Source of the DNA: Heterohyrax brucei
Lineage: Eukaryota > Chordata > Mammalia > Hyracoidea > Procaviidae
Reading direction: 5' to 3'
NCBI GenBank assembly: GCA_028571685.1
Contig: CM053164.1
Coordinates: forward strand, 40,288,501-40,352,500
DNA length: 64,000 nucleotides
This document shows, one piece after another, positions 45,254 through 56,000 of the stretch (its first letter is position 1; every line of letters starts with the position of its first letter). Under the pieces are notes generated by a model that saw only the letters and a list, made by a program, of their open reading frames with translations, had not been told where the DNA came from and searched no databases. The position numbers and the translations under genes were made by a program.

Positions 45254-45826
45254 GATGGCTTTGCCTTCCCTCCTTTGGACTAGTCGCCACCCAGGAGCCA
45301 GAGTGATCATTTATCAACCTGAGACAGGTCCCATTACTCCCGAGCTCAAGACCAGAAGCAGACTTCCCATCCCACTCAGAAATTAACAGTCCCACATACT
45401 GTGGTTGTGGTCAAGGCTAGCCGCCATCCCCTTCCTCATTCCTCTCCCGTTAACTAGCCTCCTTGCTTCTAAACGCACCGGTGCACACCAACCGAAGGAC
45501 CTTCGCACATGCTCCTTCCTCTGCCTTGAATGTTCCTCTCCCACGTATCCACATGGCTTCTTTCACCCCCAACGTCAGGTCCTTATTAGAGCATCACCTT
45601 CTTGTGAGTTCTCCCCCCACCATCCCTCAATCACTCGCTCTCCGCCTTCCCTGATTCCCTTTTCTCTATGGCACTTGTTTTCCTCTGCTATAGCACGTAT
45701 CGACTTGTCTTTTTCATCACTGGCACTCTCTCCTCCTAGAGTATAAGCACCATGAGGACAGGTCCTTGATCTATTTTCCTCACTGCCAAATCTTCATCAT
45801 CTAGAACAGTTCCTGACCCATAGTAC

Positions 45827-46146
45827 CAAAAGACCAACTCTTGCCTTAGAGTTGATTTCAATGGTTCCACAAAGGATGAAATCACAGTTACCCAAAGAGA
45901 GACAACAGCAGCTCAGACCTGGGGTTAACAGTGAGTAAGGGACAGGAAAAAGTGATGGATTCTGGATCTATTTTTGAAGGTTGAATCTGTCCAATATGCT
46001 CATAGATTGGACTTGGGATCTGCGAGAAAGTGAGGAATCAGGGATGCCTCCAGAGATTTTCACCAAACAGCGCCTGGCAGACTCAAACTGCTGATCTTTT
46101 GGTTAGCAGCCACAGCACTCAACAGCTACGGCACCAGGGTTTCCTT
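45827..46146 (-). repeat. Afrotherian SINE carrying an inserted 192-bp copy
   Basis: SINE tail at 45827-45872 (AACTCTTGCCTTAGAGTTG), SINE body and head at 46065-46146 (CGCCTGGCAGACTCAAACTG, TTTTGGTTAGCAGCC). Between them is a foreign 192-bp block, and the SINE's central 40-50 bases are missing. Confidence 0.85.
45873..46064 (-). repeat. Right arm of 192-bp inverted duplication
   Basis: Reverse-complement copy of 45062-45253 (190/192 identical), starting AGGATGAAATCAC and ending GATTTTCACC. It sits inside a SINE, so this is the inserted copy. Confidence 0.95.
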
Positions 46147-46639
46147 GGACACAGTACGTGCTCCATCAACATCTGCTGACTGCATGGATGATGGATGGGT
46201 GAGCGGAGGTGTAAACGGAGAATAGTGGGTTCATGCTGTTATATCCTGTTTGTTTTTTCTGTCTTGCCCACAAAACTCTAACCTCCTTGAAGACAGGGCC
46301 TATATTCTGCTCACCACTCTATCTACAGGGAGGTTACACAGGGCAGGGGACATAAAAAGTGAGAGTGGCCAACCCCTTCACTTGACACAAAAGGGCATAG
46401 AAGGTTCGGGCCGAAAGGGATTGGCTGTGGGGCCTCAGCAAGTCACCAGCTCCCACCTCTAAACTCCCAAATTCCAGTTCTACTCCTGAGACTCATCTGT
46501 GGCTGTGTATGGCTTCTCTGGGAATGTCCATGCTCCCTGGCCAGAGTCGGTGAGAGGGCTGATCATGCCCTGATCTGAGGGTCTGTTGAATTCTTTCATT
46601 TCCAACTAGAACTCTAGTAGCACTTTGGGTTTAGGGCCT

Positions 46640-46835
46640 GGAATCAGTGTTCTGATTCCCCGGGTTGGAGTCCCAGCTCTGCTGCTGACTTCCTGGGCCT
46701 CAGTTTGGTCGTCTGTAGAATGGAAACAAGGATAACGCTACCTACCTCTGTCAGGTGGCTCTGAGAGTTAACAACAAATGAGGCACTGCAAGCATTTAGA
46801 ATGGAGCTTGGTAGTTTCACAAAGGCTCAAGAATT
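46640..46835 (+). repeat. MIR SINE
   Basis: GGTTGGAGTCCCAGCTCTGC, GGGCCTCAGTTTGGTCGTC and GGAAACAAGGATAACGCTACC form a plus-strand MIR. Confidence 0.8.
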
Positions 46836-46865
46836 GTTGCCTGCAATTAAAAGTGCTGAAAAAGG

Positions 46866-47130
46866 GGTCCCCTTTCGTCTCGATCTCCTTTTCACCCCTG
46901 ATAACCACTAATGAACATTGGCCTCTATGGATTTGCCTCTTCTAGATATTGTGTACATGTGGGATCATACAATATCTGTAGTTTGAAGAGTGACTGCTTT
47001 TGTTCGGCACAGAGTGCTGGTGATAGAAAATCTGGCAAAAGATCCTCATGATGGTTATACAGTGTTGTTCGTATAATCAATGTTGTGGAATTGTACATGA
47101 AAAAGTATTGAACCAGCAAATGTTGCGTTA
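46866..47130. repeat. Old L1M 3' fragments
   Basis: 46866-47020 (TGATAACCACTAATGAAC, GTGGGATCATACAATATCTG) is a reverse-strand old L1 end. 47040-47130 (GTGGAATTGTACATGAAAA) may be a plus-strand one. A T run follows at 47161-47176. Confidence 0.6.
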
Positions 47131-47589
47131 TACATATGTTTTTAAAACAGTAATTGTTGGGTTTTTTTTTTTTTTAATTTAAAAAGTTATGTGCCAAGAC
47201 AGAGGAGAAACTGTTTAGTCCCTACCAAGCTTCCCCTTGGTGGATTTGAAGTAACTGAAGCCTGGCCAGATGTGGTTTCAGATTATAATACCTCATTTAG
47301 GTTCCTGGGCACCTGGATGGTTGGCATGATTTTCCCAGGTGACGTTGATCACATTATCTGGAGAACAAAACCCCATTCAAGGTCATGAGTGCCCAGAGAG
47401 CCACTGGTGCAGCCTGGAAGAGGTAAAACCACAGGCTCTATCTAGCTATGCTCTCCTGGGCTCCCTGGCTGGAATTATAGCTTTTGGGCTGCTGTTAAGC
47501 TGAGTGATTTGGGGTAGGGGAAAACAAATCACCTGCCCTTCACCCGGGCCCTGCAACTTAATTGCTGCTAGCAGCTGAACTTTCTCTAA

Positions 47590-47910
47590 GCCTAGAAGTA
47601 AAAAGCCTCTGCAGTCTGACCCCAGCCTGTCTGCCTAGGCTCGTCACCCTCCTCCTCACTGTCATTCTGCCTCCTGCAGTCCACACCTGCATTTTATCCC
47701 CTTGAACTTTCACAACCTCCCACCAGCCCACTTTCCAGAGAGGTAAGGTGACTTTTCCAAGGTCCTACAGCTGGGAAGGGGAGGAGCTGGGTCTCTTTCC
47801 ACAGCACTCTGCTCAGTGAAGAATGCCAGTTCTGCCTAGCCTGGGGCGCTGCCTGCTTTCTTTTCCACATGGGCAAACTGTGACCCAGAGACGTGGGGGT
47901 GGCTCCCCCC
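47590..47910. repeat. L2 remnant and minus-strand MIR core
   Basis: CAGCCTGTCTGCCTAGGCTCG is L2-like. CAGAGAGGTAAGGTGACTTTT then TCCTACAGCTGGGAAGG is a reverse MIR core. Confidence 0.45.
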
Positions 47911-47967
47911 CACGTCACACAACTGAGAAGTGGTAGAGTGATTGTTCCTTTTCCACACGCAGCATTC

Positions 47968-48860
47968 ATCAAAAGAATTTCAAGACCCCTACAGAGTGGG
48001 AAAAAGCACTTGGCAACTCTATGTCAGACTGACGTCTGATCTCCATAATCTCTAAAGTATTACAAAATATCAACAAGGAAAGGATCAATAATCCAATTAA
48101 GCGACGGGCAACAGGGATGGCAGACATTTCTCTAAAGAGGAGATCCAGGCAGCCGAGCGACACACGCAGAATTGCTCACCGTCGATAGCTATGAAAGAAA
48201 GTGAAACCCAAACTGCAATGAGATACCGTCTCACCCCAACAAGGTTGGCCAGGATCCAAAATACACAAAACAACAAATGCTGGAGAGGCTTTGGAGAGAT
48301 TGGAAGTCTCCTACATTGCTGGTGGGATTGCAAAATGTTACCACCTCTTTGGAAAACAGTCTGGGGCTTCCTTAAAAAGCTGGAGATACATATCCCATTT
48401 GATCCTATAATTCCGCTGCTCGGAATTTATCCTTCAGAAAGCAAGGTTGTCCCATGAACAGACATGTCCACGGATGTGTGTTGGAGCACAGTAGTCCACA
48501 GTAGCTAAAAGTTTCAGTGAACCCCGATGCCCATCAACAGATGAATGGATAAGCAAACTATGATACATATACTCAGTGGAACACCATGCTATGGTGAAAA
48601 ACAGTGACGATTTTAGAAAACAGCTCCTAACATGGTCTGATTTGGAAGAGATCATGCTGAGTGAAATCAACCAGTGTCAAAGGGACAAATTTTGTACGAC
48701 AGCCCTGTTATAAGGACTTCACAAGAGAATTATCGACAGAAGAAAATGACTGTTTGGCTACAAGACTGGGTGGGGGGCTGAGGGTTTATCATAGACGAGA
48801 TCATTGATAGACGTTAGAAATTTTATTCTTTTACAGTAATTAATAAAAAATAAAAGTGTT
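47968..48860 (+). repeat. 5'-truncated L1, ORF2 C-terminal region
   Basis: GACGTCTGATCTCCATAATC, then GGAGAGGCTTTGGAGAGATTGG and GCTGGTGGGATTGCAAAATG follow the last 0.8 kb of L1 ORF2. The 88-codon frame at 48191-48457 shows FGEIGSLLHCWWDC and IPFDPIIPLLGIYP. The usual 3' UTR is mostly missing, and the copy ends in an AATAAAAAATAAAAG tail. It lies within 300 bases of the nucleoporin-gene promoter. Confidence 0.85.
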
Positions 48861-49110
48861 AAAAACCAAAATAATGATAGCTAAATGACGAAATAGAAAA
48901 GATACAGAAAAATACTAATTGAAAAAACAACATGCTTTTGAGACCAGAAGAAAGAAATGATTACGTGGCTTTAAAATAAGTTTTAAAAATTTGATTGTGG
49001 TTATATGTGCCAGAGAAATACATCTGCATCATACATAATTTAATAAATACACGTATAACAAAAGAAAGTTGCTTTAGTCTTCTCTAACGGAAAAAAAAAT
49101 AAAGCTCTTA

Positions 49111-49200
49111 GTGCACGCCCCGCCCTGAGCGCGCGCGCACGCTCCTTCCTCTGTGCGCGCGCTCTGTGCACGGGCCCATTGACGAGGGCAAGTTTAAAGG
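49111..49200 (+). promoter_or_regulatory. CpG-rich promoter of the POM121-like gene
   Basis: An abrupt switch from AT-rich L1 flank to a GC/CpG-rich block. It has GCCCCGCCC (GC box, reverse) at 49117-49125 and repeated GCGCGCGC / TGCGCGCGC stretches that resemble NRF1-type sites. It lies 150-230 bases before the chosen start codon. The core start site is inferred, not seen. Confidence 0.55.
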
Positions 49201-49345
49201 CATTGTCCCGGCAACCAGCAAAAGTGTGCGTTTGCCTGTTGCCCCAGTGGGCAGGTGTGGGAGAAACGCTCAGCGCTTGGCTCAAAAGCAAACCCTGTTT
49301 TCGAGTCTATTCCAGCTCAAAGACCAACCTTCTGGAACTGCTCCG

Positions 49346-52069
49346 ATGGGCAGTTACGTGAGCAAGCTTGGCCCCCGGCCTCGGTCCCCTGCACTGGGGC
49401 CCGAGGTCCCACCTGAGCGGACTGGCACCCGGCTCCCGCCAAGTTCTGCGAGCTGCCGGCCACCGCCCGGCTGCCCCGCTTCTGCCCATCCAGGCCCTCG
49501 CAGGCCGGCTTCCATGCCTCCAGGGACTTTACAAAGACCCTTTGTTAGAGCCTCCTGGAGGCGAAACCGGGGGATCCTGCAGACCTTGTGTTCCTTCCTG
49601 GGGGCCCGCACCTCTGGGTGCTGGCCTTGCTCTCAGAGGAAGCAGGGGCTGGCAACCTACCTCTCCCAGGTGTCCCGAAGCTCAGCAAGCTTGCTGAGCT
49701 ATTGGATCTTGTCTTGGGTTCCAGAGCAGGCAGTCACCTGGAACCGGCACACAACGTCCCCCTGTGGGGAAGACTGTAGCCCAGAGAAGGCTGGGTCGAA
49801 GGTGACCAGTGACAGTGGCAAGGGCCTGGTCAAGCCGCAGACAGAGCCCTCGCTCCTAGCGAGGCAACAGCATCAGGGAAGTGGCCCTGACGACCCTGGG
49901 AGGGCACGCTCTGCCTTCAGGCCCCTGGGTGTCCACAGAGGTGAAGCTTCTCTTCTTCCCAGGCCTGGGTCTCTGAAGAGATGCCTCCTTTCCAACAGCT
50001 CAGAAGATAAGTTCATCAGGAAATCCCAGACTGTCTTTCTGAGATGCAACCAGCGGAATGCCATCACCAGCTCATACAGCTCCACCCTGAGATGCCCGCC
50101 ATCGAAGAGGAGGCGGGGTTCTGGGACGTCCCAGGTCCTGGGGTCTGGCAGATCCACGGAGAGGGGGAACCAGCAGGCCCAGGGACCTCGGTCTTCAGCT
50201 TCAGAGGTGTTCCAGAGGGACGGCCACCTTGAAAAGCTTCCAGAGATGGCCTCCCAGCAGAAACACAACCTGAAGGCCTCCTCACCTACATCCCACAGCT
50301 CCAGGCCTCGGAAACGCAGGTTTCCTCTGCTGCGACCTAGGCGAGGGGAACCTCTGCTGTTGCCACCAGGCCCCGATCCAGGTTATCCAGTCACGGCGGA
50401 AGATCTAGACCGGGAGAAGAGAGCAGCGCTCCGGCGCCTCCACTGTGCTTTCAGCGGTGAGACGGAGGCCACTTCGCTCTGCAGGGCCCCTCAGCCTTCC
50501 GCTGCTTCTCACGGGCCCACCGCAGAGGCTGTTCCTCCAGCAGCTGCCCCGCTGGCTCCCGGCCAGGATGAGAAACTGAAGATGCAGACGAGGATGCAGG
50601 ACTCCCTGGGCCCGGCGGTTACCCAGGCGGCTGCTGGAGTGCTCACTCCTAGCACTTCTCAATGCAGAGGGACGCTCAGCTACTCAGGCCCCCTCTTTTC
50701 CTCATTGCCACTGTCCTTGCCAGCCTCCTTGTTACAACCCTCACCACTCTCAACCCCTCTGACCTTGCTCACTGCTATTCCCACCCTGGTAGCAAACCCT
50801 CATGGGAGGGATCTGTCCTCTGGGCCCTCGAAACCTGTATCTGCTCCCTTCACACAGGGTCTCCCCGCTCAGAAGGGAAGCTTACTTCATCCCCTGCCTG
50901 CTCCTGCAGCTGCCCCCCCTGCTGCTGCCCGCATGGTCAGGATGGAGTCTCCCACACCCATGTGTGTAGATCCTCCTGCCTCCTCCTCTTTGGGGACCCC
51001 CTCACGAACCATGGATCCTCATGCCCCTCTCTCCAAAGGCCTGCTTTCATCCCTCCACCCTAGCTCCACAGCTGGCACATCTGCAAGCTTGGCCCTGCAG
51101 CCTACTGCAGAGATGGGCGTCACCCCCATGGACATCTCCCCACCCTCCCAGACTCTCTTCCTGGGACCTTCAGTGGGTACCAGCAGGGCCCTCCCATCTG
51201 CCCAGGCCCTTCCCACTCCCATAAAGGACAACACAGCCTCAGCCAAACATAGGAGCAGAATCCTAGCAGCTCAAGCTCCAGCCCCAGCCCCAGGCTCAAG
51301 CTCGGCTCCAGGTCAGCTGACCTGGACCACCACCACAGGATCAGCTTTTAGGGGGTCACATCCCCCAACTTCCACCTTGGGCAGCCTTGTCACCACACAG
51401 CCGGCTTTGGGTGCCACGGCAGCTGTTTTCAGTTCAGGCACCACCACTGCCTCTCGTGTTCCCACCCCCATGCCTGGGATTGTCACCAACGGTAGGCCTG
51501 TATGGAGGCAGTACCGCTCACCTGGTGCCCGCACAACCCCAGGACGCCCCAAACTAGGACGCCCCAAATTGCAGCATCCTGCTGTACCCTTCGGCTTAGG
51601 GAGCAGGGTATCTGCCTCAGAGCTCAGCTTCCAGTTTGGAGCACTGAGCATTCAAACAGGGAAGAGTGGGGCCCCTAGCACCCCAAAGCACAACAAGACA
51701 AGCTTGGCCAGCAAGGGCAGCCCTGCGGTAAAAACAGGACCAAGGAAGACTACGAAAAAGCCTGTAATTGGAGGCACTACTGTCCCTGCACGAAGTCACA
51801 TGCCCGGGGGCCTGCCCAAGCAGAGACCCTTGATGGCAGCGGGAGGGCCTGCCACCCCTGAAAGCAAGGCTTCTGCTATGTCCGGGACCGTCCCCACCGT
51901 TCCTCAAAGCAGCCAACCGTCTGGCGAGGGCAGAGAGAAGCAGAGCCTTGTTCCCACGGCTCCCTCCTCATCGGCCCAAAGCTCTGTCGATGACAGAAGT
52001 TCCAGGCCATCCAGCAGCCAATCTTTCCCTGCATCAGGAGACAGGAAAGCAACCCGTAAGAGGAGGTAG
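49346..52069 (+). CDS. POM121L2: POM121-like transmembrane-nucleoporin family protein, intronless (probable POM121L2)
   Basis: An uninterrupted 907-codon frame. The chosen start is the methionine opening MGSYVSKLG, the start signature of the POM121 family; an upstream in-frame ATG at 49166 would add 60 residues without family character. Landmarks: LLPRPGSLKR at residues 203-212; NAITSSYSSTLRCPPSKRRR at 238-257; a basic KRRFPLLRPRRGEP at 323-336; and VTAEDLDREKRAAL at 348-361, a strongly conserved POM121 block. The C-terminal half is Ser/Thr/Pro/Ala-rich with sparse FG-like sites (SFQFG at 761-765) and ends in basic RKRR. I see no clear membrane segment, unlike POM121, which anchors in the nuclear pore membrane. 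The single exon fits POM121L2, a retrocopy-like paralog; POM121L12, also intronless, is much shorter. Its exact function is not established. Confidence 0.8.
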   Translation: MGSYVSKLGPRPRSPALGPEVPPERTGTRLPPSSASCRPPPGCPASAHPGPRRPASMPPGTLQRPFVRASWRRNRGILQTLCSFLGARTSGCWPCSQRKQGLATYLSQVSRSSASLLSYWILSWVPEQAVTWNRHTTSPCGEDCSPEKAGSKVTSDSGKGLVKPQTEPSLLARQQHQGSGPDDPGRARSAFRPLGVHRGEASLLPRPGSLKRCLLSNSSEDKFIRKSQTVFLRCNQRNAITSSYSSTLRCPPSKRRRGSGTSQVLGSGRSTERGNQQAQGPRSSASEVFQRDGHLEKLPEMASQQKHNLKASSPTSHSSRPRKRRFPLLRPRRGEPLLLPPGPDPGYPVTAEDLDREKRAALRRLHCAFSGETEATSLCRAPQPSAASHGPTAEAVPPAAAPLAPGQDEKLKMQTRMQDSLGPAVTQAAAGVLTPSTSQCRGTLSYSGPLFSSLPLSLPASLLQPSPLSTPLTLLTAIPTLVANPHGRDLSSGPSKPVSAPFTQGLPAQKGSLLHPLPAPAAAPPAAARMVRMESPTPMCVDPPASSSLGTPSRTMDPHAPLSKGLLSSLHPSSTAGTSASLALQPTAEMGVTPMDISPPSQTLFLGPSVGTSRALPSAQALPTPIKDNTASAKHRSRILAAQAPAPAPGSSSAPGQLTWTTTTGSAFRGSHPPTSTLGSLVTTQPALGATAAVFSSGTTTASRVPTPMPGIVTNGRPVWRQYRSPGARTTPGRPKLGRPKLQHPAVPFGLGSRVSASELSFQFGALSIQTGKSGAPSTPKHNKTSLASKGSPAVKTGPRKTTKKPVIGGTTVPARSHMPGGLPKQRPLMAAGGPATPESKASAMSGTVPTVPQSSQPSGEGREKQSLVPTAPSSSAQSSVDDRSSRPSSSQSFPASGDRKATRKRR

Positions 52070-52087
52070 CCAGTGCTCATTTCCTTC

Positions 52088-52096
52088 CAGGTGAGA
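52088..52096 (+). other. Possible splice donor after the stop codon
   Basis: CAG/GTGAGA lies 20 bases after the stop and fits the donor consensus well, so the 3' UTR might be spliced. No AATAAA was found in the following 900 bases. This is inference from the motif only. Confidence 0.25.
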
Positions 52097-52883
52097 CTTC
52101 GTGTGTTCCCCGTGTAGGCAGGTGTGTTGTTCCTCAAATAGAGTGCTGGCATCGGCAACCGTGGAGAGAACGAGGCCAGAGTTGTGTAATCTAAGGATTC
52201 AAAGCATGGCCGCTTAGGGCAATGCCACAGGGAGGAGACCAGGAGACCAGGAAGTCACACATCACATTTCCCAGAAGGTCCCCAATGCAGCAGGCCATGC
52301 AGGGCCCAGGGGAACACAGCCAGACACAAGGCAACGCCCAGGGGAAGAGTAAGAGAGAGAAAGCTGCTTTGCTTCGAGTTTCAGGGTAGGGTTCAGCAGT
52401 TAGCTGAGCCTGTGTGTGACTGGGTGGCTATTCTTTTCATGTTTTCATCTAGCGGGCAGGTAGCCCCAGTTACCAATGGGAATTAGGCAGTGGAACCAAA
52501 GGGTGTGGCCTTTAGCTCTCCCAAGGAGGGCTGAGACTAGGGCAAAAGGCAAGGGCCTAGAGCTCCATAATCAAAGCACCCAAAGCAATGTCAACTCTTC
52601 CTAGGACTGGCCCTGCAATGATGCCACAGTCTTGAGGGCTGCAAACTCACTGGTTTGGTATCTCACGTCTCAGGAGGAGAAGAAGCATGAACGTTGCTTG
52701 CCACCTGAGTAGCAGGGACAGGAGTGGTGTGCAGTGATGCCTCTGAGGCCCAGAGAAAAATGACCTTCCTTCAAGTGCCTACTAGGGGGCAGATACTGAG
52801 GGTCTGAAAACCCATCTGCAACTGTGATGCCCAGCTACCAGGGACAAGGCAGGAGGACAGTTCACAAACGGCTGGCTTGACTG
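52097..52883. other. Downstream flank, no gene seen
   Basis: No convincing frame, poly(A) signal or repeat family is visible. The sequence may include the 3' UTR of the upstream gene. Confidence 0.4.
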
Positions 52884-53025
52884 TGTTATTAGCTGACTGC
52901 ATTCTGTGGATTCCGACTCAGAGCGACCTTATGAAACACAGTAGATCTACCCTATAGGGTATCCATTTCAATTGCTTTCTCTTCAAGGACCCATTAGCAG
53001 TGGCTTTGGTTTTGTAGTTTGGGAT
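52884..53025. repeat. Afrotherian SINE fragments
   Basis: GGATTCCGACTCAGAGCGACC (minus-type) at the left, then GCAGTGGCTTTGGTTTTG (plus-type end) at the right. This is a rearranged or composite SINE remnant abutting the L1-like 3' end. Confidence 0.55.
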
Positions 53026-56000
53026 ATCTGTTTTTAAAATGGGCTTTGGGTACAAGTTTACAGAGCACATCAGTTTCTCCTTAAAATGTTGAAACTCAGT
53101 ACATCCTGTGACGTTGTCTGTAATCCGTGTGATGTGTCAACACTCTCCTTGTTTATCGTGGGATCCCTCTTTCCACTTGTTCAGGTTTTTTGTCCCTTCT
53201 TGCTTTCCTCTTCTTTGCTTTGGCTGAGTGTGCCCATTAATCTCGGGTACATAAGTGAACTGCCGAGCCTCCTCCTCATCTGTGTCACTGCAGGCCCTCT
53301 AGACCTGTCTAATCTTTGGCAGCAGAGGGAAACCCGCAGTAGTGTCTTCAGTTCTGAGTTGAAAGGATGCCTGAGGGCCATCCTCTCAGGATTTCTCCCG
53401 TCTCTGTCCAACCAGCAAGCACGATCTTTTGTGTGTTGTTGTGTCAGTCTGAATTCAGTGGCACGTATTTGTCTCCTTCAGCCTGGGACCCTCGACTGGG
53501 ATCCCTGCCAGAGCACTTGGTGTTGGTGACCAGGCACCATCTAGGCACTGAGTCTGGTGAAGACGGCGGTCATCTGATCCATCAGTCCTGGGCGCTATCT
53601 TTCCCTGGTGTCTTCGGATTTCTTCCTTCTCACTTGTTCCTGCTGTGATGGGGCCAGTAGATGGATCTCAGATGGCTGTTCACAGGCTTATAAGGCCCCG
53701 ACACCACTCACCCTGGTCGGATGTAGAACATTTTCTTTAGAGACTGTGTTATGTGAACGGAGCTTGAAGTCCCCCGAGACCATGGTCCCCAGCACTCAGT
53801 GCAGTAGCTCATTCTCTCGGGGCATTTGGACATTTCTGGGAAGCTTTTCGGACCGTGTCCTGGTCAAGTTGTGCTGACTTCCCCAGTATTGTGTACTGTC
53901 TTAGCCTTCATCAAAGTTGCCCCTTACCTACTAGTTAGTTAGTTACTTTTCTCTCTGGTCTCACTGCTTGGCACTGTCAACGAGTGTTTCTTTCTGTGGG
54001 GAAACAGTTCCACGTGCTTCTGTAGTAGTGGTCTTAGGCAGTATTTGTCTTTTTGTGATGGACCTTTCTGAGTCAGGTTAACACTCTCCAGCTTCATCCA
54101 TGTTCTGAGATGACAGGCAGATTCATCATGGTTCTTTATCATTGTGGGGTGCTTCACTGTGTGCATCCTATGTTGTTTCCTTCTTCATCTGTTGATGGGC
54201 ACTTAGGTATTCTGCAATGAGCATGGGTGTGCATGCATCTATCTGTGTGACAGTTCTCTTGAGACTAGATCGTCCTCCTAGGTGGGGGACTGCTGGATAG
54301 TAATGTGTTTCTATTGCTAGCCTTTTCAGAAAGTGCCATATTGTTTGGCCAAATACAACGTTTTGCATTCCCACCAGCAGTGCGTAAAGGTGCCAATCAC
54401 TCTGCAACCTTTCCCACATGCTATTTTCTATTGCTTGATTTTTCCCAGTGGTGTCGGGTTGAGACGGTATCTCACTGCAATTTTGATTTGCGTTTCTCTA
54501 ATGGCTAGTGATCCCAGCATTTCCTCATGCGTCTGTCTGTCAGCCTCCCCATGGTCTTCATAGGTGAATTGTCTGTTATAGCCTTTGTTAATCTTTTCAT
54601 TAGCTCCCTTTTAATTTGTCATTGCATATATTTTAGAGTTTCTTCTAGATTTTACAGATTAGACCTTTGTTGGATATGTCAGAGTTAAAATTTTCCCAGT
54701 CACTGTGTACTGTTTTTATGTTTTTGCTGAACTCTTTGGATGAGCACAGGTGTTTGGCTTTCAGATTTCATTGATCTAGGTGATCTCCTCTTGTATCTCT
54801 GTGGATAACAGTGCCTTCTAGCCTAAATACAGCATATAGTAGGGCACGTAGTAGAGATTTTTTTCCCATGATCTTTACAGATTTGGGTGTTTCATCTAAG
54901 TCTTTGGTTCACTTTGAGTTCAATTTTGTGTACAATGTGGGCTACGTCTCCTGCATCTTAGTTGTTGTGGACTAGATGGACATCCAGTTTTGCAAGAAAA
55001 GACTGTCTTTTCCGCATTTAATGAACTTACGGCCTTTGTCGAAGGTCAGCTGGCCATAGGTTGACGGATTTACACCTAGGCTGTCGATTCTGTTGCATTG
55101 GTCCCTGTGTCTGTCATGGTACCACTAATACGCTCTTCGGAGTACTTTAGCTCTGGAGTAGGTTTACTAATGCTTTACTCTTCCAGGCTGTCTTTTCTCT
55201 CCCCACTTGAGTTTTGTTGATCCTTTGCATTGCTTTCTTTTCTCTGTTGGACGTACATCTCCTCTGATCTATAGCACTTCCTTTCTTCAGGTGCCTTTGG
55301 GCTTCTGTGGGTGTTCTTTTCTACCTGGTGGAGATAGAGGGCTATCATTGTGATTTCCTCCCCTTGTGACTTTTGTGTCTAGGAGTCATTGGTTATCCCT
55401 TGAGCTCTCTCTGCTAGGTTTCAAAGGTGTGGGTAGGAAGTATTTCATTGTCCTTTGATTCTACAAACGTTTTATGTCATCTTTGATTTCTTCTGTTATG
55501 TGTGTTTTGAAGAAAGGGGGCATGCAGTTCCACCTATTTGATGTTTTACCTTGCTATTTCTTTTGACGGTTTACTTTTCTTGGCACTGTGATCAAAGAAG
55601 ATAGTATTATCTTGGTGTTCTGAATTTTATCAAGAGTGACTTTGTTTTCTCCAACTGGTTCGATTCTGAAGAAGGTTCCATGTGCATTGCAAAAGAATGG
55701 ATACTTTGCTAGTGGGCAGTGGAGTGTTCTCTATATGTCAGGATGGTTGATTGGGGCCTTTCGATCTTCTGTCTCCTTGCTGAGTTTCTTTCTAGATGTT
55801 TTATTCTTCACTGAGAGTCATGGGGATTCCTGGTCTTATGGTGGCGCTCTTCCTCTTTTCAGTGTTGTTCGGGTTTGGTCTCGTATATTTTCTGCATTCT
55901 CTGCCGTCTGGCTGAACGCACAGGTAATTGTTTTGTCTACAGCATCATGGTGGCTTGTCCCTTTCATCATTGTCTAGTGTCCTTCCTTTTCTTTCCTGGT

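Larger units (their letters stand above)
44985..46190 (+). repeat. L2 element, interrupted
   Basis: A long plus-strand L2: CTTGCCTTCCCTCCTTTGG-like middle, GGACCTTCGCACATGCTCC and GCACCATGAGGACAGGTCC, with its terminal piece after the interruption (CAGTACGTGCTCCATCAAC at about 46157-46175). The SINE/inverted-copy block at 45827-46146 interrupts it, flanked by similar CATAGTAC / CACAGTAC motifs. Confidence 0.75.

Noticed and set aside
49166-49345. Upstream in-frame start of the POM121-like frame
   Set aside because: The 60 extra residues lack family similarity and begin at the edge of the CpG-rich leader; the family-type MGSYVSKLG start at 49346 is preferred.
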